From positions 1 through 64,000 of the forward strand of contig MWYV01000033.1 of assembly GCA_002050435.1 (NCBI GenBank): a DNA stretch of 64,000 bases. Direction: 5' to 3'. A program made the position numbers and the translations under genes. Positions 34,862-45,282 of this stretch are shown one piece after another. The notes beneath the pieces are model-generated. The model made no database searches, was not told the origin of the DNA, and saw nothing but the letters and a program-made list of their open reading frames with translations. Each line of letters starts with the position of its first letter. Position 1 is the stretch's first letter. This stretch comes from Chitinophagales bacterium 33-2. Its GTDB lineage: Bacteria; Bacteroidota; Bacteroidia; Chitinophagales; Chitinophagaceae.

Positions 34862-36076
34862 ATGAAGTCCGTCATGAAACTCAGACTAACCATATTAATC
34901 TTTATTTGCCTGCTGCAGCTACTAACAGGTAAATCGTACGCACAAAACGAGCGGCAACATCATGTTGAGTTTTATGGTGATACCGTAATGATTCCATTAG
35001 GTACTTCAGCATTTGTTGATTTCAATAAACCGCTCTCCGATAGCTCCGTTCGTGAGTTTTATAAATCTATGGAAAGCGCCGGTTACTTGCCAGTGATCGA
35101 AGCCCTTACTTCTTACAGGGAAAATAAAAAACCTGATGACTGGCTGTTCTACCAACTAATCCGGAAAACCGCACAAATGATCAGCCCAAAAACTGAAAAC
35201 TATCAGCGCTATACTTTATACAAATGGTATTTCCTTTTGCAAACTGGTTATGATGCGATCCTCACTATAAATGGCAACAAGATGCTGATGTATGCACAAA
35301 GTAATGATGCCATTTATGAAATTCCTTTCCGAACCATCAACCATAAACAGTATGTATGTCTGAATTACCATGATTATGGACAAATAGATTTCGACAAAAA
35401 TGTATTCACACAGGTGGCAGCTGTTCAACTTCAACCCAAACGAATCTTTTCATACAGTATTACCAGGCTTCCTGCATTTACCAAATCAAAATACAGGGAA
35501 AAAGATATCAGCTTTATTTACAATGAAAGCCGGTATGCATTTAAAATCAGGATCAACCAGGAGGTGAAAGATATTTTTGCAAATTATCCTGTGGTTGACT
35601 ATGAAAAATATTTTAATATCCCGCTTAGTGAAGAAACCTACAGCTCCCTGGTCCCTAGTCTTAAAAAGGTATTAAGAAAAATGAGCCAGAAGGAGGGAGT
35701 GGCCTATCTCATGTACTTCACCAGGCATTCATTTGTTTATAAAACAGACACAGAGGTCTTTGGAAAGGAAAAAAGACTCTCCCCCGAACAAACGCTTTTA
35801 TATGAATACAGTGATTGTGAGGATCGCGCAGCGCTCTTTTTCTTTCTCGTAAAAGAAATTTATAATCTCCCTATGATCGCGCTTGCCTTTCCAAAACATG
35901 TAACCGTTGCGGTGAAATTCGACAAACCAATCGGCGAAACGATCTTGTACAAAGGAGAACATTATTCCATTTGTGAACCTACGCCCCAGGCTTTTAACCT
36001 GAGCATCGGACAGACACCAAAAGACCTGATGAAAACTGCTTTCGAAGTGGTATATGCCTATCATCCAGTGAAATGA
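34862..36076 (+). CDS. Secreted protein with transglutaminase-like C-terminal domain
   Basis: 404 residues from the ATG at 34862; MKLRLTILIF (four codons later) is an alternative. The frame is open back to a TTG at 34808, but the signal peptide (ending GKSYAQ) supports the later starts. The C-terminal third has a transglutaminase-like triad: Cys319 in YEYSDCEDRAALFFFLV, His346 in FPKHVTVAV, and an acidic residue in YSICEPTPQ where the family usually has Asp. Whether it is an active protease or ligase is unknown. Converges on a lipoprotein gene with the stop codons one base apart. Confidence 0.8.
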   Translation: MKSVMKLRLTILIFICLLQLLTGKSYAQNERQHHVEFYGDTVMIPLGTSAFVDFNKPLSDSSVREFYKSMESAGYLPVIEALTSYRENKKPDDWLFYQLIRKTAQMISPKTENYQRYTLYKWYFLLQTGYDAILTINGNKMLMYAQSNDAIYEIPFRTINHKQYVCLNYHDYGQIDFDKNVFTQVAAVQLQPKRIFSYSITRLPAFTKSKYREKDISFIYNESRYAFKIRINQEVKDIFANYPVVDYEKYFNIPLSEETYSSLVPSLKKVLRKMSQKEGVAYLMYFTRHSFVYKTDTEVFGKEKRLSPEQTLLYEYSDCEDRAALFFFLVKEIYNLPMIALAFPKHVTVAVKFDKPIGETILYKGEHYSICEPTPQAFNLSIGQTPKDLMKTAFEVVYAYHPVK

Positions 36077-36559
36077 TCATTTGCGCGCCAGCTCTTTGCT
36101 CTTAGCAATTAATCTCCGCAAATTTTCATCAAATCCCATGTAATAAAAATTCCCGTCTTTAATAAAGTAAACAACACAGCATGCCGGACAATTTCCAGAA
36201 AAATACAATGTCTTCACTGGCTGTTCATCCTTAAACAAAAAAATTTTACCCTGCGAACGGCAGGTATCCACGTTACTTCTCTGTTGGTACACCAGGTGTG
36301 TCTGTTGCTTTAATGCATTTACAAGAACTGTATCAGATGTATTGTAGAAACTAAAGAACCGCGTATACTTTAATGAATCGCCATAAGGATTATCAAAATA
36401 CAGGATCTGCAAACTGTCGATGTTTTCAAAGGATGGTTCAATATCCCATCCCGTACGCGTGGCATAAGCCGGGCTTTCAGGTTCGGGCACCTGCGTTTCG
36501 TTGTTGCACGCAAAAAACAAAATCATTAATAACACCGATATGCTAAAAAGCCCATTCAT
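36077..36559 (-). CDS. Small lipoprotein, unknown function
   Basis: 160 residues from the ATG at 36559, where a lipoprotein signal begins (MNGLFSISVLLMILFFACNN, cysteine at 18). The frame is open 16 codons further upstream. The mature part has SLKYTRFFSFYNTSDTVLVN, a GNCPACCVVYF segment with three clustered cysteines, and a basic helical end. No family recognised. The cysteine cluster could bind a metal or form a disulfide, but no thioredoxin-type context is present. A gap of 50 bp separates it from the phosphate-linked lipoprotein upstream. Confidence 0.7.
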   Translation of the reverse strand: MNGLFSISVLLMILFFACNNETQVPEPESPAYATRTGWDIEPSFENIDSLQILYFDNPYGDSLKYTRFFSFYNTSDTVLVNALKQQTHLVYQQRSNVDTCRSQGKIFLFKDEQPVKTLYFSGNCPACCVVYFIKDGNFYYMGFDENLRRLIAKSKELARK

Positions 36560-36655
36560 TTCACCAAATATAAAAAAACAAAAGATGGGCTGATCTTTCA
36601 ATCGCAACCCATCCCTTGCATTATGTTCAACTAAAATCCTTTACTCATTTCCTCA

Positions 36656-38026
36656 TTAATAAACATTTGTTTGCGGAGTAAAGCTCGTCCAGGTATTCAA
36701 CCAGTTTGTTGTACCCAGAGCGCCCCTGAAAGTAACCGTTGTAAAAAATGGATCCATTCCGGCAAAACTTGCACCTGATAATGCTGGTGAACCTGCCTTC
36801 GGAAGATAATTAGGTGCATCCCAGTTAAATGGTGCTTCAAGCATGATTTCAGAAGCAGTTGCATACGTGATGTTCCCTTCCGTTTCAGCCTTTGTTCTTA
36901 ACTGAGCGGCTGTTAATACAGCTTCAGCACCAGAGGCCGTGTTGTAAGGATTATTCAATGCATGCACAAGGTTGTTTTTAAACATCGACACACCACTCAT
37001 ATAGGAATTTGCTGTAGCAGCAGATTCAAGAACCAATCCACCTTTTGGAAAACCCATCATGATAGAATTATGCACTTGAAAATTCACAGCTCTTCTCCAC
37101 CTGTTTGCAAAATTGATCTGTGAATTCGTGTTTGGATCACCGTTAGGTCCGATCCATGTAATATTTGAGAGAGTGGGTTTGGTATTCGGAGTGGCACTGC
37201 TGCCGGTACCATCATTGTCTGCTTCCACACCATTTCCAGCATCACCCGCATCGGCAATTTCAGGCCTGCGGTGCACTACTGCATATTGTATTTTTCCTGT
37301 ATAACCAAAATCAAAATCAAGATCATCATCTGAAGCTGCATAACTCACGAGGTATTTTGCATTTACATTTCCACCAAAGAATTCAAAAGCATCATCATTA
37401 CCATAGGAAACCTGAATATATTCCAGGGTGGTGCCTGAACCAACTCCACCCATGGTAAGGCCGTTGATCTCAGAACCTGGTTCTGCAGCAATACCGGCCC
37501 ACTCAATACGAACATACCGCATGGTCCCTGAATTATCGTTTGCAACAGTTCCGCCATACCTGCGGTCTACTCCGCCCTCAATCAATGGTGCTGGCGACAG
37601 CGGACGATTTGTTGGTGCATTCCCTAATAAAATAATACCGCCCCAGTCGCCACGTGTACGCTGACCGACAGGTTTTCCTGAAGTGAAAATTATAGGTTGA
37701 GCTGCAGTTCCTAGAGCTTCAATCCTTGCACCTCTCTCAATGATCACAGCGCCTTTTTGAGAAACATCACTTTTAAGGATGGTACCTGCAGGAATGGAAA
37801 GTTTAGTACCCGGTGCAAAATAAACATATCCTTTAATCGTGTACACACCACCTGTGAGGGCAATGTCCCTTTCATAAGAACCTACCAATACCCGGCTTTG
37901 ATTGGGATCATCAGGATTGGTGGTACTGCCTCCACCACCCAGTTCATCGTTGAAGTTCACCTTAATACATGACACAGTAAGTAAGGAAGTAGCAGCAACG
38001 ATGCAGAATTCTCTGAGCTTGTTCAT
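36656..38026 (-). CDS. Surface lipoprotein with beta-helix-like repeats, partner of the TonB receptor
   Basis: 456 residues with a lipoprotein signal (SLLTVSC, cysteine at about 20) and a glycine-rich linker. The body has short-strand repeats such as YVYFAPGTKLSIPAGTILKS and GAVIIERGARIEALGT, which suggest a right-handed beta-helix, followed by FTSGKPVGQRTRGDWGGIIL and NGLTMGGVGSGTTLEYIQ. It lies 27 bp after the TonB-receptor gene, so the two form one unit, like a receptor with its lid lipoprotein (SusC/SusD logic, without SusD homology). The divergent pst operon suggests a phosphate-related substrate (inference). Confidence 0.8.
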   Translation of the reverse strand: MNKLREFCIVAATSLLTVSCIKVNFNDELGGGGSTTNPDDPNQSRVLVGSYERDIALTGGVYTIKGYVYFAPGTKLSIPAGTILKSDVSQKGAVIIERGARIEALGTAAQPIIFTSGKPVGQRTRGDWGGIILLGNAPTNRPLSPAPLIEGGVDRRYGGTVANDNSGTMRYVRIEWAGIAAEPGSEINGLTMGGVGSGTTLEYIQVSYGNDDAFEFFGGNVNAKYLVSYAASDDDLDFDFGYTGKIQYAVVHRRPEIADAGDAGNGVEADNDGTGSSATPNTKPTLSNITWIGPNGDPNTNSQINFANRWRRAVNFQVHNSIMMGFPKGGLVLESAATANSYMSGVSMFKNNLVHALNNPYNTASGAEAVLTAAQLRTKAETEGNITYATASEIMLEAPFNWDAPNYLPKAGSPALSGASFAGMDPFFTTVTFRGALGTTNWLNTWTSFTPQTNVY

Positions 38027-38053
38027 TTGTTTTTGCTTTTAAATATTTTATAG

Positions 38054-40843
38054 TTACTTTCTTTTTAAATCAAAATCATAGGTAAAACCAACGGTAATGG
38101 TGGTACCCGGACTATAAGCATAATTGATCCTGTCGCCTTGTGCGAAATTATAACCGGGGCTTTGGGAAAAATTATCATAGAATGCATAACGGTTATTTAA
38201 TAGATCTGATACTGTAAGTTTCCATTCTCCTTTATCATTAAATACCTTTCTTGAAACCTGCAGATCCAACACATTCCTTGGCTTTTCGTAAATATCATAG
38301 AAGCCTGCTCCTTTAGGATCTCCAACGAGCGCCAGCCTTGGACCAATCCTGTTATACAACGCTGTTGCGTTCCAGCCATTATTATTGAACTGCAATCCAC
38401 CGTTGATCAGATATGGCGACATTCCAAAAAGGGGCCTGTCTTGTTCTATTACTTGTCCGGTTGATTGTTCTGTTAAAAGCTTTACTTCAGATTCCAGGTA
38501 GGTAAGGTTTCCGATAACAGTTAAATTTTTCAGACGCTCACTGATAAAAGAAAGGTCTTTCCTGATCTCCATTTCTACGCCATATAAAAATGCTTTGTCG
38601 ACATTAGCATAAGTGAATAGCCAGCGGTCACTGTTACTTCCGCCATCCATTCTGAGTTCAATTGGATCGTTAAAGGATTTAGCGAGCAGGCCAAGTGAAA
38701 TTACTTCGCCCGCTTTTGGATAAAATTCATAACGCAGGTCCGCATTGAGTATGGATGTTCTTTTTAATTCTGTATTACCGGCAACTCCCCAAATCTGTTC
38801 GTAATCGAAGAACTGGAATGGCGCAATCTCGCGGAACTCTGGTCGGGCAACAGTTTGAGAAACCGAAGCGCGTAACTGGTTCTTTGTATTAACTGCATAA
38901 GTAAGGTTTAACGATGGAAGGAAATCCCACTTCTCTGTATTCACTACTATTCTTTTTAGAGATAGATCACGGGAAGTCAGGAACTGTTCAAAGAATTCCG
39001 CGCGCAAACCCCAGATCACCCTCAGCTTATCGCCAAACTTATTATCAAACATCATGTAGGCATTGTTCAGGGCTGACGCACCTATATACCGATCTGTGTT
39101 CTGTGTTTGCTCTTCAAGAAACAATCCATCGGATTTAATATTGGAGGAAACAAAAGCCTGGTTATAAGGAAGATGAATATCTGCAAATGCCGATGCGGGT
39201 TTATATCTGAATACACGTGCACTGAAATCCCTGTACCGTAACATGGTACCCCCTCCAAACTTGAAGGTCTGGCGGTTACCGGCAAAACTGAAAGGAATAG
39301 ACAAAGAGGCATGCCCTCCGTATGTGAAATCTTTCAGGTCTGAAAAAAACCTGCGCGTGTCATCATCATCCAGTTCAAAAGAAGCACCTGGATCGGATAA
39401 AGGCTTTCCGAATTGTGCTGTCCTGAAATCCGGTTGTGTTTTATGGTTATAAGAAAAGTTTCCATTCCACTTAAACTTTACTCCCGAAGCAGTAACCATA
39501 TGATCGCCTTCAAGCTGGCCACTGTAAAGTGAGCGCTGGTTTAAAAAAGAAGAACGAAGAGATATGGTTTGAATACGGCTGTTGTTTTGAAGGGTACGAT
39601 TGATATAATTATCTTCGAATAACTGGTTGAAAAGATTTTTGAAAGATATTTTGTGTCTTCCTTTTACATAGGTGAAGTTGGCCAGGCCACCGGCATTTAC
39701 CGAGTAGCGGTTCTGGATCTCATTACCTGAAAATATCGCTGCACGGTCCTGCTCAAATCTTCCTCTTTCCACATCATCGTAAATGATCATTGCATGCCTG
39801 TGATATAAAGCAATCATGGATCCAAAGCTGCCATTGTTCTTATACTTTTTTACATTGGCCCAGGAAAGATTGAGTGTAGTAATGGGCAAGGCTTTACTTT
39901 TCACTTCACTGTACACATCACCCTGGAAAGTTTTTGTAGCTTCCATTTTTTGAGCATCTGTAAGACTTCTGTACCCGGAAATGGATGGTATAGTTGAAGG
40001 AAGCGAGCGGGTTCCGTCATCAAACCCCAGCCAGTCATTTGAATTTCTTTTATTAGAAGTAAAATCGCGAAAGGTTGACTGGGAATTATATCCTACAGAA
40101 ATTCCAACTGAAATAAAATTCCTGGTAGGAATATCCTTTGTGTTTATTTGTACAAGACCTCCGGCAAATTCTCCCGGAAGATCCGGTGTAGCTGTTTTGT
40201 TTATGATGATATTATCAATCATTATTGAAGGAATGATATCGAAAGAAAAAGCTTTTTTATCAGGTTCTGAAGAGGGCATCTGGGCATCGTTGATCAGGGC
40301 CTGGTTGTACCGGTCGCTCAAACCACGGATGATCACATATTTATTGTCCTGGATAGAAGCACCACTCACTCTTTTTAAAACTTCCCCTGTATTACGATCT
40401 GGTGTTCTCCGGATGAAATCTGCTGCGAGACCGCTGGAAAGTGCGGTGTTATTCCGCTGAAACTGGATCAGTGCATTGGTGCTTTCCTGCCTGCGCGTTA
40501 CGGTTCTGATCACAACTTCCTCCTGCTGGTTTACAGAATATTCCAGCACCAGGTTCAGATCTTCATTTAATCCTGTTCCCACTTCAACATCTGAAATAGA
40601 TTTAGTGGTATACCCTACAGCGGAAACTACAATGGTGTATTTTACACCTGCATCGAGGATCAGAGTAAAGCGGCCTTCCACATTTGAAGACACACCAGTG
40701 GATTTTCCCTGGATGGTTACCGAAGCACCGGATACCGGCTCCTGCTTTTCGTTGAGGATCCTTCCATTGAGCCTGAATTGCTGGGCAGATAAAATACCGA
40801 AAACAGATAAACTGATAAAAAGTAAAAAGATTCGCAACATCAT
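38054..40843 (-). CDS. TonB-dependent receptor divergent from the pst operon
   Basis: 929 residues. Signal peptide 1-20; carboxypeptidase-like domain about 22-105 (LNGRILNEKQEPVSGASVTI); plug domain about 125-245 with KRVSGASIQDNKYVIIRGLS and DRYNQALINDAQMPSSEPDK; then a large barrel ending GFTYDFDLKRK. It resembles the receptors that in Bacteroidota accompany pst genes and are phosphate-regulated. Expected to import a phosphate-containing or other scarce compound. It is transcribed with the beta-helix lipoprotein and shares a 178-bp divergent control region, with two PhoB-like boxes, with pstS. Confidence 0.9.
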   Translation of the reverse strand: MMLRIFLLFISLSVFGILSAQQFRLNGRILNEKQEPVSGASVTIQGKSTGVSSNVEGRFTLILDAGVKYTIVVSAVGYTTKSISDVEVGTGLNEDLNLVLEYSVNQQEEVVIRTVTRRQESTNALIQFQRNNTALSSGLAADFIRRTPDRNTGEVLKRVSGASIQDNKYVIIRGLSDRYNQALINDAQMPSSEPDKKAFSFDIIPSIMIDNIIINKTATPDLPGEFAGGLVQINTKDIPTRNFISVGISVGYNSQSTFRDFTSNKRNSNDWLGFDDGTRSLPSTIPSISGYRSLTDAQKMEATKTFQGDVYSEVKSKALPITTLNLSWANVKKYKNNGSFGSMIALYHRHAMIIYDDVERGRFEQDRAAIFSGNEIQNRYSVNAGGLANFTYVKGRHKISFKNLFNQLFEDNYINRTLQNNSRIQTISLRSSFLNQRSLYSGQLEGDHMVTASGVKFKWNGNFSYNHKTQPDFRTAQFGKPLSDPGASFELDDDDTRRFFSDLKDFTYGGHASLSIPFSFAGNRQTFKFGGGTMLRYRDFSARVFRYKPASAFADIHLPYNQAFVSSNIKSDGLFLEEQTQNTDRYIGASALNNAYMMFDNKFGDKLRVIWGLRAEFFEQFLTSRDLSLKRIVVNTEKWDFLPSLNLTYAVNTKNQLRASVSQTVARPEFREIAPFQFFDYEQIWGVAGNTELKRTSILNADLRYEFYPKAGEVISLGLLAKSFNDPIELRMDGGSNSDRWLFTYANVDKAFLYGVEMEIRKDLSFISERLKNLTVIGNLTYLESEVKLLTEQSTGQVIEQDRPLFGMSPYLINGGLQFNNNGWNATALYNRIGPRLALVGDPKGAGFYDIYEKPRNVLDLQVSRKVFNDKGEWKLTVSDLLNNRYAFYDNFSQSPGYNFAQGDRINYAYSPGTTITVGFTYDFDLKRK

Positions 40844-40899
40844 GCCTTCTGAATTTGACGCAAAGGAATCATTATGATGTTAACGATGTATTACTCCAT

Positions 40900-40916
40900 T
40901 GTTACCAAATTGTAAA
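40900..40916 (+). promoter_or_regulatory. PhoB-like box 1 (towards pstS)
   Basis: TGTTACCAAATTGTAAA: two TGTnA half sites 11 bp apart, the spacing used by PhoB/OmpR-family regulators. It lies 106 bp before the pstS start, and its core TGTTACCAAAT is repeated in inverted form at 40961-40977. Confidence 0.5.
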
Positions 40917-40960
40917 TGGTTTTTAGTATGTTATCGCCAAAATACCCTGGGCAACCAAGC

Positions 40961-40977
40961 TTAATGATTTGGTAACA
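40961..40977 (-). promoter_or_regulatory. PhoB-like box 2 (towards the TonB receptor)
   Basis: On the minus strand TGTTACCAAATCATTAA, same core as box 1 with a degenerate second half site at 11-bp spacing. It reads towards the TonB-receptor gene. A TATTTTG -7-like element follows a little downstream on that strand. Confidence 0.5.
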
Positions 40978-41021
40978 TTGGAGGTTTAGATTTAAGGCCT
41001 GATTTTTATATCAATTAAACT

Positions 41022-42008
41022 ATGAAACACCTTGTCCTGGTTTTTTTCATTTTCCTGTTTTGTATTTCCTGCTTTAAAAATTATAGTGGCCGTATTGATA
41101 TAGACGGCTCCAGTTCCGTATATCCCATTACGGAAGCCGTAGCCGAAGAATTCAGGATCATGAATGGCGATGTTAGGGTAACGGTGGGTGTTTCCGGAAC
41201 CGGCGGAGGCTTCAAAAAGTTTGCCCGTGGTGAAATCGATATTGCCAATGCATCACGTCCTATAAAAGACCAGGAAGCAGAAGCGGCCCTGAAAGCGGGT
41301 ATCAATTTTATTGAGATCCCTGTGGCTTATGACGGGCTTGCTGTGGTAGTCAGTCCTCAGAACGATTTTGTAGACTACCTGACCGTTGCAGAACTAAAAA
41401 AAATATGGGAACCTGCCGCACAGGGAAAAATTAAATCCTGGGCCCAGGTGCGCCAGGGTTTTCCTGACATTCCTTTACGGTTATACGGCGCCGGTACCTC
41501 CTCAGGAACTTATGATTATTTTACTGAAGCAATTACCGGAAAATCCAAATCGTCACGGGGAGATTATACAGCGAGTGAAGATGATAATGTATTGGTACAG
41601 GGCGTTTCTTCTGACCGCGGAGCACTGGGGTATTTCGGACTGGCCTACTTCACTGAAAACAAAAATAAATTAAAGCTGGTGGGTATCGACAATGGCAAGG
41701 GCATTGTTTTTCCTAACGACGAAACAGTTACTTCCGGAGTATATAGTCCGCTATCCCGTCCGGAATTCATTTACATTAATTCAAAGTCGGTAAACAAGCC
41801 TGAAATACAGCAATTTGTAAAATTCTATATGGAGCAGGCACCGGCACTTGTAAAGGAAGTTGGATATGTTCCATTACCGGATGAAGTATATGCCATTGCT
41901 TATCAGCGTTTCTTATCCGGCCGTTACGGTTCATTGTTTGCAAAAAGTTCTACTGTAGGTGCAGACCTGGTGGCATTATTAAAAGCGGATTCTTTAAGCA
42001 CACGATAA
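41022..42008 (+). CDS. pstS: Phosphate ABC transporter substrate-binding protein
   Basis: 328 residues. Short lipoprotein-type signal (FLFCISC), then the PstS fold: [20 protein letters not shown] and [20 protein letters not shown] line the phosphate site (Ser and Gly/Thr loops), with [11 protein letters not shown] as the third binding loop. It binds orthophosphate in the periplasm and hands it to PstC/PstA. First gene of pstS-C-A-B-phoU, diverging from the TonB-receptor pair. The stop is one base before pstC, so the operon is tightly coupled. Confidence 0.95.
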   Translation: MKHLVLVFFIFLFCISCFKNYSGRIDIDGSSSVYPITEAVAEEFRIMNGDVRVTVGVSGTGGGFKKFARGEIDIANASRPIKDQEAEAALKAGINFIEIPVAYDGLAVVVSPQNDFVDYLTVAELKKIWEPAAQGKIKSWAQVRQGFPDIPLRLYGAGTSSGTYDYFTEAITGKSKSSRGDYTASEDDNVLVQGVSSDRGALGYFGLAYFTENKNKLKLVGIDNGKGIVFPNDETVTSGVYSPLSRPEFIYINSKSVNKPEIQQFVKFYMEQAPALVKEVGYVPLPDEVYAIAYQRFLSGRYGSLFAKSSTVGADLVALLKADSLSTR

Positions 42009-42009
42009 T

Positions 42010-42885
42010 ATGAGATATAAAGAGAAACTGATAGAATTTCTGATGATGGCCTGCAGCTTCATTTCAGTTTTGACAACCCTGGCCATTATTATTATTCTTG
42101 CGGTGGACAGTTTCCAATTCTTTGAAGAGGTTTCTATAAAGGAATTTTTAACGAGCAAACAATGGACACCGCTTTTTTCTGAAAAACATTTTGGTATTCT
42201 CCCATTGCTTATGGGAACCCTGCTTACTACAACTATAGCCATTGCAGTGGCCGTACCATTAGGATTAACCATTGCCATATATTTAAATGAATATGCCTCT
42301 CCCCGTTTCACCGCTTATGTAAAACCCATTCTCGAAACACTGGCCGCCATTCCCACGGTAGTGTATGGATTTTTTGCCTTGCAGTTTGTTACGCCCTTGT
42401 TACAGCAATTCATTCCAGGCCTTGGTGGTTTTAACGCACTTTCTCCCGGCTTGGTTATGGGCATCATGATCATTCCGTATATTACTTCGCTCAGCGAAGA
42501 TGCACTGAGAGCCGTACCTTCTTCACTAAGAGAAGCCTCCTATGGAATGGGTGCAACAAAATTTCAGACAGCTTTCAGGGTTATGGTTCCTGCAGCATCT
42601 TCGGGAATCATTGTCTCTATCATCCTGGCCATATCAAGAGCTTTAGGTGAAACCATGATCGTGGCTATTGCAGCAGGCCAGGAACCAAAATTTACTTTTA
42701 ATCCAAAAGAATCGGTGGAAACCATTACTACATATATCGTGCAGGTAAGTATGGGCGATGTGCCGCAGGACTCATTGGAATACAGAACCATCTTTGCGGC
42801 CGGCATGACCTTATTCCTGTTTACTTTTTTATTGAATAACATCAGCTTCTGGATGAGAAAAAGATTTACAATCAGGTACCAATGA
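42010..42885 (+). CDS. pstC: Phosphate ABC transporter permease PstC
   Basis: 291 residues, six membrane segments. Family motifs: PLLMGTLLTTTIAIAVAVPLG, AIPTVVYGFFALQFV, and the EAA-type loop [20 protein letters not shown] that contacts PstB. With PstA it forms the membrane channel. One base after pstS and overlapping pstA by four bases. Confidence 0.96.
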   Translation: MRYKEKLIEFLMMACSFISVLTTLAIIIILAVDSFQFFEEVSIKEFLTSKQWTPLFSEKHFGILPLLMGTLLTTTIAIAVAVPLGLTIAIYLNEYASPRFTAYVKPILETLAAIPTVVYGFFALQFVTPLLQQFIPGLGGFNALSPGLVMGIMIIPYITSLSEDALRAVPSSLREASYGMGATKFQTAFRVMVPAASSGIIVSIILAISRALGETMIVAIAAGQEPKFTFNPKESVETITTYIVQVSMGDVPQDSLEYRTIFAAGMTLFLFTFLLNNISFWMRKRFTIRYQ

Positions 42886-43742
42886 AAAATCTGATCAGAA
42901 AAATAAAATTCATTGATAAAACATTCCAGTACCTGGCAATGGCCGCCACATTTTTTGTGCTGATCGTGCTTTGTGTATTGATATGGAATATTTTTTCAAA
43001 TGGATTGTTGCGCATCAACGGAAGCTTTTTTACTAATCTTCCCTCACGTCATGCAGAAAGAGCAGGCATCATGACGGCACTTGCAGGAATGGGATCCCTG
43101 CTGGTCATCACCATTGTAATTGCACTTCCTATTGGTGTACTCTCAGGTGTGTATCTTGAAGAATATGGAAAGAAAAATAAATTCGCCAGCTTTATTGAGA
43201 TCAACATTGCCAACCTGGCCGGTGTACCCTCAGTGATCTATGGAATTTTAGGCTTGCAGTTATTTGTTCGCATGGCAAAAATGGGAAACAGCCTGCTCGC
43301 AGGTGCGCTTACATTATCACTGCTGATCATGCCCATCATTATTGTAGCAACCAGAGAAGCTATTAAAGCTGTTCCCGATTCCTTAAGAGAAGCTTCTTAT
43401 GGAATGGGCGCCACCAAATGGCAAACCACCAGCCGTATCACCATTCCATCAGCGCTTGGTGGCATACTTACAGGGATTATTCTTGCTGTTTCCAGAGCGA
43501 TCGGAGAAACAGCACCTCTACTAGTAATTGGTGCACTTGTATATGTACCTTTCGTTCCGGAAGGACCGAATGATCAGTTCACCACACTTCCGATACAGAT
43601 CTTTAACTGGACCACAAGGCCCCAGGAGGCATTTATTATTAATGCAGCCGCCGGTATTGTTGTTTTGTTGCTGATCACTTTTTTATTGAACGGCATTGCC
43701 ATTTATATCAGGAACAAGTGGTATAAAAAAATGAGATATTGA
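42882..43742 (+). CDS. pstA: Phosphate ABC transporter permease PstA
   Basis: 286 residues, six membrane segments. Motifs match Pst[37 protein letters not shown], and the loop [20 protein letters not shown]. The ATGA overlap with pstC couples translation. It pairs with PstC in the inner membrane. Only two bases separate its stop from the pstB start. Confidence 0.96.
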   Translation: MKNLIRKIKFIDKTFQYLAMAATFFVLIVLCVLIWNIFSNGLLRINGSFFTNLPSRHAERAGIMTALAGMGSLLVITIVIALPIGVLSGVYLEEYGKKNKFASFIEINIANLAGVPSVIYGILGLQLFVRMAKMGNSLLAGALTLSLLIMPIIIVATREAIKAVPDSLREASYGMGATKWQTTSRITIPSALGGILTGIILAVSRAIGETAPLLVIGALVYVPFVPEGPNDQFTTLPIQIFNWTTRPQEAFIINAAAGIVVLLLITFLLNGIAIYIRNKWYKKMRY

Positions 43743-43744
43743 TT

Positions 43745-44494
43745 ATGTATAAGCTGGAAGCAAAAAATGCAAATTTATTTTACGGCGATAAACAGGCGCT
43801 GAAAAATATTAATATTGGCATTAAACCCAATTCGGTCACTGCATTTATAGGGCCCTCAGGTTGTGGAAAGTCAACGCTCCTGCGCTGTTTCAACAGGATG
43901 AATGACCTGATTGAAAATGCAAGAGTGGAAGGCGATTTTTTAATGGATGAAATCAACATTTACAAAGACATCAATACTTATGAATTAAGAAAGCGCATCG
44001 GCATGGTGTTCCAGAAACCAAATCCTTTTCCGAAAACCATTTTTGAAAATGTTTCCTATGGTTTGCGCATCAATGGAATGAAAGATAAAAAAATGATTGA
44101 AGAAAGAGTGGTGGAATCATTAAAACAATCCGCACTCTGGAACGAAGTGGAAGGATCGCTTCATAAATCAGCCTTATCACTTTCCGGTGGACAACAACAA
44201 AGAATTTGTATCGCGCGTGCCCTTGCAACAGAACCTACCGTTCTTTTAATGGACGAACCAGCATCAGCTCTTGACCCCATCTCCACCGCCAAAATTGAAG
44301 ACCTGATCTATACCCTTAAGAATAAATTCACCATTGTAATTGTAACGCATAATATGCAGCAGGCTGCAAGAATCAGTGATAAAACTGCTTTTTTTTATCT
44401 TGGTGAATTGATTGAATTTGAAAAAACAAAAAAAATGTTCACCAACCCCGAAGAGGAAAAAACACAGAATTATATCACCGGCCGTTTCGGTTAA
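43745..44494 (+). CDS. pstB: Phosphate ABC transporter ATPase
   Basis: 249 residues from the ATG at 43745; a TTG two codons earlier overlaps pstA and is not needed. Walker [10 protein letters not shown] (36-44), signature [16 protein letters not shown], Walker [14 protein letters not shown] with Ala where most PstB have Cys or Thr, and the H-loop [16 protein letters not shown]. It powers phosphate uptake through PstC/PstA. phoU follows after 12 bp. Confidence 0.97.
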   Translation: MYKLEAKNANLFYGDKQALKNINIGIKPNSVTAFIGPSGCGKSTLLRCFNRMNDLIENARVEGDFLMDEINIYKDINTYELRKRIGMVFQKPNPFPKTIFENVSYGLRINGMKDKKMIEERVVESLKQSALWNEVEGSLHKSALSLSGGQQQRICIARALATEPTVLLMDEPASALDPISTAKIEDLIYTLKNKFTIVIVTHNMQQAARISDKTAFFYLGELIEFEKTKKMFTNPEEEKTQNYITGRFG

Positions 44495-44506
44495 AATATT
44501 TTTTTT

Positions 44507-45184
44507 ATGACGCATTTGCAGGAAGAACTGAAATTTTTAAGAGAGAGCTTATCCGACATGGCTAAAATGGTTACCAGCCAGCTAAAGAAAAGCTATTGCG
44601 CACTTGCAGATAAAGATATTGACCTGGCCAATGAAGTGATCTTTAATGAAAAACGGGTAAATGCTATAGAACTGAAGATCGATAAAGACTGTGAACACAT
44701 TTTTGCATTATTAAATCCTGTGGCGCATGATATGCGGTTTGTATTTGCAACATTAAAGATCAATGCCGACCTTGAAAGAATTGGCGATTATGCTGAAGGC
44801 ATTGCCAAATTATCCATTCAGGGTGAACTTAATTTTGATCAGCAACTTATAGAAAAACTGGAGCTGAAAAAAATGCACGATACCGCGCTTGACATGATGC
44901 GTGATGTAACCAGTGCTTATACAGATGATGATACCAAACTTGCCCGCTCGGTATTTACAAAAGATACGGTGCTGAACGATATCAATTTTTATTCAACCAA
45001 CATCGTTGCCGACTACTGCAAACTAAATCCCGACAGGATCCACCAGGCGCTGTTTCTTCTTTCCATCATCCGTAAAATGGAAAGGGTAGGCGACCACATC
45101 ACCAATATTGCTGAAGAAGTAATCTTCTACAAAGAAGCAAGGGTGTTGAAACATGGAAAGAAGAAAGAGGATAATGAAATTTAG
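44507..45184 (+). CDS. phoU: Phosphate signalling protein PhoU
   Basis: 225 residues, two three-helix repeats. Each has the metal-binding acidic motif of the family: VIFNEKRVNAIELKIDKD and ADLERIGDYAEGIAKL in the first, and RKMERVGDHITNIAEEVIF in the second. It links the Pst transporter to the PhoR-type kinase and silences the pathway when phosphate is plentiful. Last gene of the pst operon; no terminator is visible before the porin gene 98 bp on. Confidence 0.96.
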   Translation: MTHLQEELKFLRESLSDMAKMVTSQLKKSYCALADKDIDLANEVIFNEKRVNAIELKIDKDCEHIFALLNPVAHDMRFVFATLKINADLERIGDYAEGIAKLSIQGELNFDQQLIEKLELKKMHDTALDMMRDVTSAYTDDDTKLARSVFTKDTVLNDINFYSTNIVADYCKLNPDRIHQALFLLSIIRKMERVGDHITNIAEEVIFYKEARVLKHGKKKEDNEI

Positions 45185-45282
45185 GTGCGAATGTTCAAGG
45201 TTCAGGGAAAAAAACAATAACTAAACTTAAATTCATAAAGACTTGGGAAGCATCAATACATTTGCAGCCATATTAAGTTTTT

